Shown piece after piece: positions 54,818 to 64,000 of a stretch of 64,000 bases of DNA. The notes under the pieces are model-generated. The model was given only the letters and a program-made list of their open reading frames with translations. It searched no databases and was not told where the DNA came from. A program made the position numbers and the translations under genes. Location: contig CM114271.1 in assembly GCA_050084515.1 (NCBI GenBank), positions 43,958,001 to 44,022,000 on the forward strand. The letters are read 5' to 3'. The stretch's first letter is position 1, and every line of letters starts with the position of its first letter. This DNA is from Blasia pusilla. Taxonomy: Eukaryota; Marchantiophyta; Marchantiopsida; Blasiales.

Positions 54818-56906
54818 GTGCAAAATCATTTACGCCACATCTGTCTGCATAAAACGTCAGGTACATACATACCAGCAACTTTCAGAGACCAACAATTAAT
54901 TTCCTTGATGTTGCCACGCTATCACTACTGAGAAAAGTTAGCCAAGGGAAACTACACATGAAATTATAACTGTTTTGAGTGCTGTTGTCTCATCACTGCT
55001 CTGTTGAACGACACACCAGATGGAGTTGTTTGGGGACGTGCCGAATGCGTGAAGATTGAACGAAGTAAAAGCTTGTATGTGTTGAGGGTGGTACAGCGTG
55101 CAGCGCGGGCGTCCATCATTTTCCCGGCTTGAGTTGAATATGGCAAGGCTATGACTATCTATGAGCAAACCCCTGCATCAGTCCCAAGGTCGGAACCAGG
55201 CAGGGCTACAACGGATACGAGGGCATTTACAGAGTGGACGAGCCCAATGTGGGAAAGGTTTGAATAGGAAAGTGTTTGTGCGGATGCCATTGGGGCAACG
55301 CCGTCAAATCTACAATTAACTCAATTGGAGGCAGGCTTTCTAGAGGTCGGACTAGTGAGGAAGCTACGTACCATTATCAACAGGCAACCAAAAGGTTTCC
55401 CTTTTTTGGAAGTCAGGAAGCTATCTGACTTTTATTGCTAGCGTCTTGAAGGGAAAGAAGGAAAGCAGAGATAGACGACCAGGGCGACATATCCTGGTCG
55501 TCTATTTGACATGAGAGATGACCACATTGGTCAAGAAGTTCTTCTAAGGCAGAATAAAAGTAACTAGCACAATCGTGCTTTCCCATAAGTGAATTTCTTC
55601 ATCTGTGTGATGTACGCATCGGTGTCAAGTCCCGTTAACTTGCCTCTTGCCAAAAAGACGAACCATGTGATTTCTTTTCCAAGGGTTAATTGGACTCTAT
55701 GACTAAAACACATCCATCGTAAACGATGAATATTCAAGGATATGGCATTGTTGTCCCCGAGATTAGGGGGCAAGAAAGACTTTCTAACATTCCAAATATT
55801 TAGAAGAAGCTGGATGTGTTCAATCGTCCTAGTTGAACATATAAATAGTAGTTATTCATCTCAATTTTGCTCCGATTGCCGCTTGAAAGGAAAAGAGGAT
55901 TTAGAAAATAAGATGGTAGACATGAATGAATCGAGGAGCTACGACTTAGTATGGGATGTCAAATAAGAAAGAAACTCAAGCATGTAAATGATCCTGCGTT
56001 CTATTTTGTTCGATTATGACGCAAGAGCGGGACTAAAGAAAAACACGATCTCTACGAGGAGGAATATTACTCTTTTGGCAACTTCTTTCCCAAAGACGTG
56101 GATTCCTTTCAGATTAAGATTAAACTCCCTCAAGCATCCACACTAAATTTTGAGCTCGAGAACCTCCCCTCTCAACACAATTGGGCAAGTCACTCATACA
56201 ATTGAGACACAGAAATTTAACTGCATGAGGAGATGTGAACGAGTCGTTGGAAGACTTCTTACAATTGCAATAAGGACGGGAGATCTCACTAAATGATGTT
56301 GTAAAGTGGAAAAACAACAAAGGTTTGTACTTATGTAATAATGGAAGAAAGCATCATTTATAAAAAGAGTATGAAAAAAAGTGAGAAAGAAATCAAGGAG
56401 AGAGACACGTGAAAGGGAAAGGAAATTTTTTCGGATCAATTTGAAGAATCCCATTTCCACATTTCTAACAAATGTGAATACTACGGAAACGTCAAAATTA
56501 ACTAGAAAGGTAATAAAAGCAAATATTCCTTAATATAGTGCAACCTCATATCTGATAGTGTTCATTAAAACCCATTTCTCAACATGTCGCACCTTTTGGA
56601 GACTATGCAAAGGTGCTCATGCAAAGGTGCTCTATGTCTATCTTCCATTTGGTTACACCAGTAAGGACGCGGTTGTCAAATTTTATAATGATAAAGAATA
56701 TTGCATAAAAACATAAATTTTTTATTATTTTATTATAACAATATTTCAGAATTATCAAAATTTCAATAAAATTCTAACCAAGATAATTCAACAAGATTAA
56801 AAAGTAAATTCTAACGATTTCTTAAAAAAAAATCAAATTTGAAAAATCCTAAATTATTCCCATAACTGCATTTTTCTAGGTCCACTGCGTAGCTCATCTC
56901 TTCCTT
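54818..56906. other. Intergenic, AT-rich towards the right
   Basis: No gene recognised. It contains a hairpin (55471-55505, 13-bp arms). 56500-56880 is strongly AT-rich. Confidence 0.4.
55471..55505. repeat. 13-bp perfect hairpin
   Basis: ATAGACGACCAGG at 55471-55483 is the exact reverse complement of 55493-55505, with a 9-nt loop. Confidence 0.9.
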
Positions 56907-56907
56907 G

Positions 56908-57104
56908 CCGACATGTTGTTAAGTCCAGGGTTCTTGACCCCTAATTTTCCCCTCCTTTTTTTGCCGACGCTCGCCGATATATTGTTAAGTCCAGGGCTCT
57001 TGCCCCCTAATTTTCCCCTAATTTTTTTTCCGACGCTCATATCTTCCTCCGTTGATATATTGTTAGTTCCAGGCCCTTGCCCCCAAATTTTCCACTCATG
57101 TAGG
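56908..57104. repeat. Three-copy 65-80 bp tandem repeat
   Basis: GTTGTTAAGTCCAGGG then TTGCCCCCTAATTTTCCCC recurs from 56908, 56973 and about 57052. Frames through it give a repeated Lys/Gly/Asn protein that is a by-product. Confidence 0.85.
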
Positions 57105-58105
57105 GGAGCTTGCGCGCGCTCGCGTGGGACAAACTCGATTGCTCTTCCTGTAGAAAAAATCACACGAGCCGGTCCACAGGGTACGTGCGCACGAATTCCT
57201 CGAACAGACCCGAGCATACAAAATTTGCAACAAGTGGCCCAATGCCTCCCATCTTCCCACCACAAGGGGTTGAACCAATGGGTCCGAGATGCCCTAGCAA
57301 GCCTTCCACAATTCCACCTTGTTGTCAAAGGCATGAAGTTTGTGTTAGTCTCTCGCTGTGCGTCTCAGTTGTGAGTCCCTCACACTCCATAACTCCTTCC
57401 AAATGGAGTTCGATCGATGCGCGGCCTTCATCCCTCTGCGCGAGTCTCGGGAGCGGCTACTGGGGAGTGGGGGAGGTCACGGAGGTGGCCAGGACGTAGC
57501 AGCTACTCCAATTCACTGAGAAAAGACCAGTGTGGATGTTCAGCCGACGAGACTCAGAAAGTCAAACTGAAGGGCAAGGAAGTATACAAGAGATTTGCAA
57601 GAAGGAAGCAATTCAAATTTGGTAGTGTCCTTGGATTGAGGACTTTACATATAAAATTATTGGAGCTAAGACGGATGAAAGGTAGGATCCTGCCGTAACT
57701 CCCCGAGACACATCCTCCTTTCATCACCCATCCTGTCTTCTATCACAACGCTACCATATTCCACGACTCAAAACTACATTTATGCCAACAACAACCTGTT
57801 CAACCCTAAATACACCGGGATTTCAACACTCACTCACCACAAATTACAAACCTCACAGTTCTGAGAAGCTACTCTCTACTACTACTAGGCCTCCACTCCT
57901 CTCCTTCCTCGACATCATTCGCATTTTCAAATTTTTGACAAAATGTTTGCTCTTGGCATTCTCCTCTCTCATTAATTCTCATTCTTCTGCCCTGAAATCC
58001 CGACCGTCGCCCTATTTTCTTCCCCTTGTGAGCATTGTGTCTTTTCTTGCTTGTCGTTGGGGATATTCCTTAGATTCGTTTGATTGAATGTCCTCGCATT
58101 GTCCC

Positions 58106-58108
<3 letters not shown>
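57105..58108. other. No gene recognised
   Basis: The open frames at 57110-57499, 57417-57698 and 57782-58087 have no domain and no splice chain. The right part is pyrimidine-rich and leads into the (TC)n run. Confidence 0.35.

Positions 58109-58147
<39 letters not shown>
58109..58147. repeat. (TC)n at the 5' edge of the LINE
   Basis: 39 bp of pure TC, 11 bp before the 5S-derived segment. Confidence 0.97.
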
Positions 58148-58148
<1 letters not shown>

Positions 58149-58158
58149 ACTCTGACGT

Positions 58159-58302
58159 GATGCGGTCATACCAGGGCTACTACACCAGATCCCATCAGAA
58201 CTTTGGATGGGATCTGGTGTAGTAGCCCTTTGCAGTTAAGCGCCCTTGGGTCGGAATAGTACTGGGATGGGTGACCTCCCGGGAAGTCCTGGTGCTGCAT
58301 CC
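58159..58302 (+). pseudogene. 5S rRNA-derived segment with foldback insertion
   Basis: The ends match plant 5S rRNA: ATGCGGTCATACCAG at the front, GATCCCATCAGAAC, CAGTTAAGCGCC (box A position), then GATGGGTGACCTCC and GGGAAGTCC (box C) and TGCTGCATCC at the end. A 27-nt insertion (58206-58232) after AGAACTTTG breaks it. Its first 24 nt are the exact reverse complement of 58173-58196, and it ends by repeating TTTG. Without the insertion the length is about 117 nt, near a true 5S gene. It sits at the LINE 5' edge, so it is a retroposed or recruited copy, not a 5S array gene. Confidence 0.9.
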
Positions 58303-58712
58303 AACCTTGTTGGCCTGGTTGGGTTTAAATCCCAAAACTGCAAGTCCCGACAAGCCTGGTATGTTGGGACGACATGTTCTAAAGCAGTGCTCCTGGGTAG
58401 CTTATAATGAGTGAACCGCATGCAAGCAATATAGCAATACTCTCTGTCGAGTTACCCATTGCTGTAGTTGGAACTTGTAGTGAGCTTGCGATGTCGTTCC
58501 CCTGGTTGGTAGGTGTGGATTAGTGTGTCCTGTAATCCATGTGACTTGTGGCAGTTGTGCCACAAGTAAGGTGTCCAGTGGACTTAGTTGGAGAAATGGA
58601 GACCTCTCCTTCTTTTGAAGCTGGATTCACGGGCCCTCCTCTCTGAGCTTAATGCCAAGGTGTTCACCTTGGCGGGTAGTGATGATCTCTGGGGGTAACA
58701 AGCGGGCTCTCT
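58303..58712 (+). other. LINE leader after the 5S segment
   Basis: No coding sequence recognised. It is GC-balanced and includes short direct words (GCCAAGGTGTTCACCTTGGCG, a small hairpin near 58652). Probably the 5' untranslated region of the LINE. Confidence 0.5.
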
Positions 58713-60350
58713 TTGGGCACCCTGCCGCTTGGAGGCAGCCCCTCCGACAAAAATAGGACAGCGAGTCCCCTGTTTGGACTCTCGGGCTGGGAGCTTAAAC
58801 ATTCTCCCCAGATCCTAAATCAGTTGTTTGCCAAACCTCTACATATAATCAGAGGCCTTGAGCCCAATATATCTCAGTCCTCCCAAGCTTGTGAGGAGTA
58901 TCAGTTCACCTATCAAAGGCGCATACCAAAGCCCACCATCCCCAAGCTGGGTGGGGAATACCGGCATGTTTATGTGAGATGCTCAAAGGCCCCCCGGAGT
59001 TCGGACGTGGGCAGCGAGTTCAATCTGGTCTACAGGAGGAGACCACGGTTCCACTTGATCATTTTCGGTGTACGTCCCACAATAGACTTTGTCTCATTTA
59101 AGATCATGTGCGCAGCTTTGGGCTTTGAATTCCTGGCTATTGCTGGGGTTACTCGGATGATGAACGGAAATCAATGTATCTTCAAGGCGTCTATCAAGGA
59201 AAGGCCCATCTCCAAAAAACCGCTGGTGATCTACACACCTAATATCTTTAGTGTTCTCCAAGGGACCAGCGATGAAGAGCCTGCACATGAAGAGGTTCCA
59301 TGTCGCAAGCAGCCACACCGACGCCAAAAGCGTGCCCGCCGATCCCCAACCCACTTAGTGACAGGTCTCCGTTTGGGTACCTGGAACTTCTGTGGACTGA
59401 CCCATGCAATGAAGTAGCTGGAGGTTGCTGAAGTTTTGCTGAAAAATGAAATATATATATGCGGGGGTCAAGAAACTTGGGAAACCAAGTTAATGGAGAT
59501 ACCCCATGTACCACACTATGCATGGTTTGAAAGATATGCAAAGCACCCAGCACAACAAATACTGAGAGAGGTATGAAGGGTGTCGGGTTCTTCATCATAG
59601 ACTTCATGGTGGACAGGTGTGAGATCATCAAGACAGGCTCGAGTATGAACACAACATATGGGTCAAAGTCCAGTGAGTGCAACTCGCGGGATATGTATAT
59701 CGGGTGTATTTACATGCCTACAACAGTGAATGCTTCTTTTGTAATAGAGGCAGCGTTTGATAGTGTGAAAATTGATTGCCTTGGGTTCCGGACAAAGGGG
59801 AACATAGTCTTGCTTTGGGAGACTTCAACATTTGGGTGGGGCAAGGCACTAATCCCCAGCGGAGATCGGGATGTTTGGAGATGTGAGAGTGAATGGCAAT
59901 GGCACACGGCTGATCACGATGTTGAGGGAACTTCAAGCGATGGCACTTAATGATAGGCATCAGGTGGGATCCCGGCTTGGACTAGGTTCAACTTCAAGGA
60001 GAATGAGAGCTCCATTGTGGACTACATAGCTGTGGATGAGGAACTCTACACACGCAGTGGTGGGAAGATCACGATGGATGCGATGATATTGAAGATCAGA
60101 TCATTCATTGGTCCGACAGAGTTGCAACAAAGGCTAAAATGCTCGACCAAACCAGTGAAGAGGGTGATCAAGAAATGGAGGATAGAGGACTTCCAAGATG
60201 AGGGCAACAAGAAGGTGTACATTGGCAAGCTGGAAGAAAATCTCTGGGCATTTGACACTTTCATTGAATCTACCGTCAAGACCTTTGGGTTCACAAGAAC
60301 AACTGTGGACATGGTGGGAGCGTGGAGTGACAGATGCCACCGAGATTGAT
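58713..60350 (+). pseudogene. LINE N-terminal domain and APE endonuclease
   Basis: An N-terminal part (58713-59340, FHLIIFGVRPTIDFVSFKIM, basic end KQPHRRQKRARR) has no known fold. It continues directly into the endonuclease start LRLGTWNFCGLTHAMK (59365-59412). Further endonuclease blocks are GGQETWETK (59463), GVGFFIIDFMVD (59581), MYIGCIYMPT, then GDFNIWVGQGT near 59816 in another frame and SIVDYIAVDEELY near 60012. Stops or shifts at 59415, 59575, 59820 and 60000 kill the frame. Confidence 0.8.
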
Positions 60351-61029
60351 GTCGGCAGGAAATTGATAATATGCGGCAGAGCCGTCAAATGGTGGTCCTT
60401 GGAACTCAAGGCAGCCATTGCCAAACGAAGGGAAGCGTATGTCACAAGTGCCAAAGCCAGGGGGACGATACATCCTTGTGGGCGAGTATGTGGCCCACGC
60501 AGGAAACCCGTCTTCTCGTGCGCATGCACAAGAAGAAAAGGAACCAAGCCACATACTCATCCATCAATGAGAATTTCACTGAGAATCAGAAAAAGTTCTA
60601 GATGGAAGTGCAGAAATTGAGCAAGGCCAGGGACAAAAACGACGTAAAGGCCTTGAAGAGAAAAGACGGTGGAATGGTGACCACAGCTAAATAGATCCGA
60701 CATGTGTTGGGAGGCCATTACAAGGAGTTAGGCAGAAGCCCGCTTCGGACATCCCTTGAAGAGCGAGAACTTCGGAGGGTGGTGGAGGATTTTGTTAAGA
60801 TACAACGGGAGAAGGCGGATGATGAGGTTGAGTGGGCAACCCATATAATAATTGGTTCTCCCTGTCTGAGGTGGGAGCAGCGATCAAAGAACTTGTGAAC
60901 CACAAAGCAGGCGGTGGTGATGAGCTTGTGAATGAGCTGTTGAAGTATGGCGATGCTGCGATGGCTCGTTCTCTAGTGAATCTCTTCAACCTGGTCTAGC
61001 GGGCAGAAGTCATCCCACAAAGATGGTGG

Positions 61030-62560
61030 ATGGGAGTCATCGTGAATCTCTTCAAGAAGGGTGAGCAAGAAGACCCTCGAAACTACAGGGGTATTACATT
61101 GCTGAGTGTAGTCGGGAAGCTCCTCTGCCGTATACTTAACAATAGGATCTCTATGTACCTGGAGGAGAATTCTGTCATCAAGGAAGGCCAGGATGGCTTC
61201 TGGCAAGCCCGAGGATGCGTGGACCAAATCTGCACCTTCAGTCAGATCATCCAGGGTAGGAAAAAAGAGGGGAAACCCACTTATTGCTTCTTAGAAGTGT
61301 GGTGTGATGATTTTCAATGGCAAGGAGGAGGACCAAGACCAACAGTGGTACTGGGGTGACCAAGAGATCCCCCGTGTGGCTACCTACACCTATCTGGGCA
61401 TAGAATTTTCGGAAGATTGCATGTGGGATGCACACATCAAGAAGACTACTGAGAAAGGCCACAAGAAGGTGAACGGTCTGTTCAGATTCCTATAGTGCCG
61501 GGACATCACATCAAAAGTAAAGAGGTGTGTCATTTTGCATAACATTTGTCCCTTGCTGGAATACGGGGCAGCAGTGTGGGATGCCAACACCAAACAAAGG
61601 GATAGGCTTGAAGCTGTGCAGCTGAAGGCGTTTCGGGGTATGATGTTAACTTCATCACGAACATCCCGCGTTGGTGTGAGATCAGAACTAGGTGTGGAAC
61701 CCTTGGAGGATAGACGTGACATCGCCAAGTTGAAATGGCGGAGGTAGCTGGAGACAATGGACTCCCATCGCTATCCTAAAGAGGTGATGGGGAAAACCTG
61801 GACCCAAAGAAGACCCGTAAAACAGGCCAAATCTTGGACGAAAAAGGTTCAAGAGATTATGCAAGCATCCAAGTTCCCAGCAGGGCCTGAACTGTGGGAG
61901 CAAGATGAGAAAGCATTCGTGGATACCATAACCAAAGCAGTGGGCAAACGCTCACAACAGAACAGCATGGAGGAAGCCATGAAAACGTCTGACCTCTCTC
62001 TTTTGACGGTATATCCTGAGAGGGCAAAACTAAAGAACTATTTGTGGGGAACCCCTTGCTTGGGAACCCGGCTCAAGTTCAAGTTCAGGACGGGGGCAAT
62101 CCCCTTGAACCATAAGAGAAGCTGGATGGGAACACAACTAAACTCTTGCGCCTTGTGGGACGATGGGGACAAAACCTCTAATCATTACTTGGTCTCCTGC
62201 GCAAAATTCACAACACACAGAGCAAGAGCATATGCTGATATTGCTAAGCTGGTAGCACCAGAATTCTTCAACACATTCAATAGCCTTGATTCATTGCCCA
62301 AAGCTGTTGCACTGGTAAGTAATGTCTATTGGGGATCCCAATCAGGTAAAGTAGATTGTGTGGTGAAGAGTTTCTTGGTTGACACTTGGAAGCTCCGCAC
62401 AAACACGTTGTTTGGTCAGCACTTACACTATATGAGAGTGTTTCCCTCCTCTCATATGGTACCTTCTTCACTCTCTCTACACCCATCCCAGTCTCAAGTA
62501 CCGTCCAACCAGGGCGCGGGGTCTATGGTCGCAAGGCTACGACATGCACTACTTAATGAG
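61030..62560 (+). pseudogene. LINE reverse transcriptase (core deleted) and C-terminal knuckle
   Basis: The RT front is clear: NLFKKGEQEDPRNYRGITLL, VVGKLLCRILNNRI, GQDGFWQARGCVDQI and GKPTYCFL (61045-61290). The next residues recognised are the post-catalytic part (MIFNGKEE, YTYLGIEFSEDCMWDAHI, LLEYGAAVWDAN). The catalytic region with the (F/Y)ADD box is therefore missing at about 61290-61300, roughly 400 bp in a normal element. The C-terminal part carries a CALWDDGDKTSNHYLVSC knuckle in which the second Cys is Trp, whereas the copy at 27784-28411 keeps Cys. The region between 60350 and 61030 is decayed RT-linker. Confidence 0.82.
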
Positions 62561-62561
62561 T

Positions 62562-62767
<206 letters not shown>

Positions 62768-62866
62768 GCTGGAGATGGTCAAGTCATTCTTCTTGTGTTC
62801 TTGATAGAGCACAAGGCAACATTGCTACTAGGTTCTTGGCTGTGGGAGGTGGGGGGCACGAGCATT

Positions 62867-63022
62867 AGAGAGCTCAAATTCAACCCGAATCAACACTAGC
62901 GGGAACTATAAAAGCTCCCCATCGGCGTTGAAGGAATGAATTCTAGAGAGCTCAGATTCAACCAAAAATCAACACTGGCGGGAACTGTAAAAGCTCCCCA
63001 TTGGTGTTGAAGGAATAAGTTC
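62867..63022. repeat. Two-copy 78-bp tandem repeat
   Basis: AGAGAGCTCAAATTCAACC then GCGGGAACTATAAAAGCTCC at 62867-62944 recurs at 62945-63022 with few differences. Confidence 0.9.
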
Positions 63023-64000
63023 TCTTCAAGTGTCATTCTTCCGTGGGAGTGACTTCACATCCGCATAGACGGATGCTGGGAACCCTCAACAGGAGCTACA
63101 AATGGACACCAAATACACTCACTTATTAGAAAATTACCTTCCTGCTGGTAGCTTGGAATTCAGCGTTCATTCACCACATCCTCCTCAGCTAATATTAGCT
63201 CCACCTCGCCCCACCTTCGTCTACGCTGCTGATTTACTCCTTCTCCAGAGTAGGTAAGAGGTTACATTTATATGCAGTAGAGGGGATTAGATGGGCATCT
63301 CATGGCCCTCTCCTTTGATAGTTAGACACTTTCGTATAGAGGGGAGGGATGACTCCATCTATTTCCCTTGTTACAGAAATTTCTTCCTATCTCCCTCCAG
63401 AAATTTTGTGTCACGGGGAAGGGCATTCATCCTTCTTTTGTTCCCTCTCCAACCATTATGGTCTCAAGAGAGGGACACACACTTCCTTCTTCCCACACTA
63501 AATGGATGACGAGGACATTTCCATCCTTTTGTCCCCTTCTCTTGAAATTCTCTTTGTTTTGTTTAATTTTGTTTTGTGTGGATTCAGAGCATAAATTTTT
63601 CTGATGCTTTGAAATGTGATGGTAAAGTAGAAAGTGGCACTTTCATCTCTACTCTCTGAATCTCTATGGACTGGTTTAAGTGGTAATATATCCAAAGGGC
63701 ATACAATACTTCTAATGCCACTTCAATTCACTCCATGCTAGAGGTAGTTGGCATCTATATTAATATGGAAGAGTATCCTCTTAATTTTTGAACACCTCTC
63801 CTTCTAACACGCATTTTCAGCCAACCCGGTTCAACCAACCGGGCAATTGGGTTCAATTTTGGAGGTCAGGTAAGTCAATTAGTCAATTTTGGGCTGACCA
63901 GACAAGTCAATCAGTCCAACAACAATATTCCTAGTACCATCATGGCTTGCTTAATATAAAGATTAGTTAGGATCTCTCCTAATATAAAAACTTGTGTAGA
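63023..64000. other. Right edge, no gene recognised
   Basis: Pyrimidine-rich, no domain in any frame. TATATTAATATGG near 63758 is unremarkable. The end repeats the word CCTAATATAAA near 63990 and 63955. Confidence 0.35.

Noticed and set aside
56894-57334. Minus-strand protein with repeated Lys/Gly motif
   Set aside because: Produced by the three-copy tandem repeat at 56908-57104.
58159-58302. Functional 5S rRNA gene
   Set aside because: A 27-nt insertion breaks the rRNA fold, there is no tandem 5S array and it lies at a LINE edge.

Overview
This window is nuclear DNA from a land plant. The spliced genes use GT-AG introns, the interspersed repeats are plant-type (Ty3/gypsy, hAT, LINEs), one repeat field is built around the plant telomere word TTTAGGG, and the 5S rRNA-derived stretch is of plant type. 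Gene density is very low. The mixture of elements suggests a bryophyte or lycophyte rather than a flowering plant, but I cannot fix the species.

Only two host genes look intact. The first is a five-exon GDSL esterase/lipase on the minus strand (5761-7378, 368 aa, signal peptide and full catalytic set). The second is a six-exon gene on the plus strand (50467-54817, 1147 aa) with an N-terminal SAP-like helix pair, a repetitive acidic middle, and two KEN boxes near a basic C-terminus. Its function is not established; a mitotic, NuSAP-like role is only a hypothesis. In both genes every exon junction keeps the reading frame.

The rest is decayed mobile DNA. From left to right: a non-LTR retrotransposon with a restriction-like endonuclease (749-4169); the GDSL gene; a hAT transposase pseudogene (9267-11503) with a perfect foldback beyond its 3' end; GC-richer non-coding DNA with weak repeats; a transposase-like gene whose last exon lies inverted downstream (16420-18502 plus, 19634-19004 minus); a gypsy integrase remnant (21375-21960); a ~180-bp satellite (23460-25400) abutting a BED-type hAT pseudogene (25410-27240); the 3' end of a LINE (27784-28411); a long gene-poor, AT-rich stretch (29-38 kb); and a large Ty3/gypsy element (38272-46873).

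The gypsy element is the most notable object here. Between its protease and reverse transcriptase lies a recognisable C5-cytosine DNA methyltransferase domain, and a PHD zinc finger is fused after the integrase, where chromoviruses usually carry a chromodomain. The copy is dead (many stops and frameshifts, methyltransferase ENV motif changed to KNV), but the architecture is clear. It suggests an element that carried both a writer (DNA methylation) and a reader (PHD) of chromatin. Its LTRs also carry hairpins around the TATA box, one kept by paired base changes.

The second notable object is a LINE at 58159-62564. It has (TC)n on both sides and a 5S rRNA-derived segment exactly at its 5' edge. 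A truncated second copy (27784-28411) is also joined to (TC)n. Together these suggest a LINE that targets TC microsatellites and has a 5S-derived head. The 5S segment and the gypsy RT each carry a short local foldback duplication, the signature expected of template switching.
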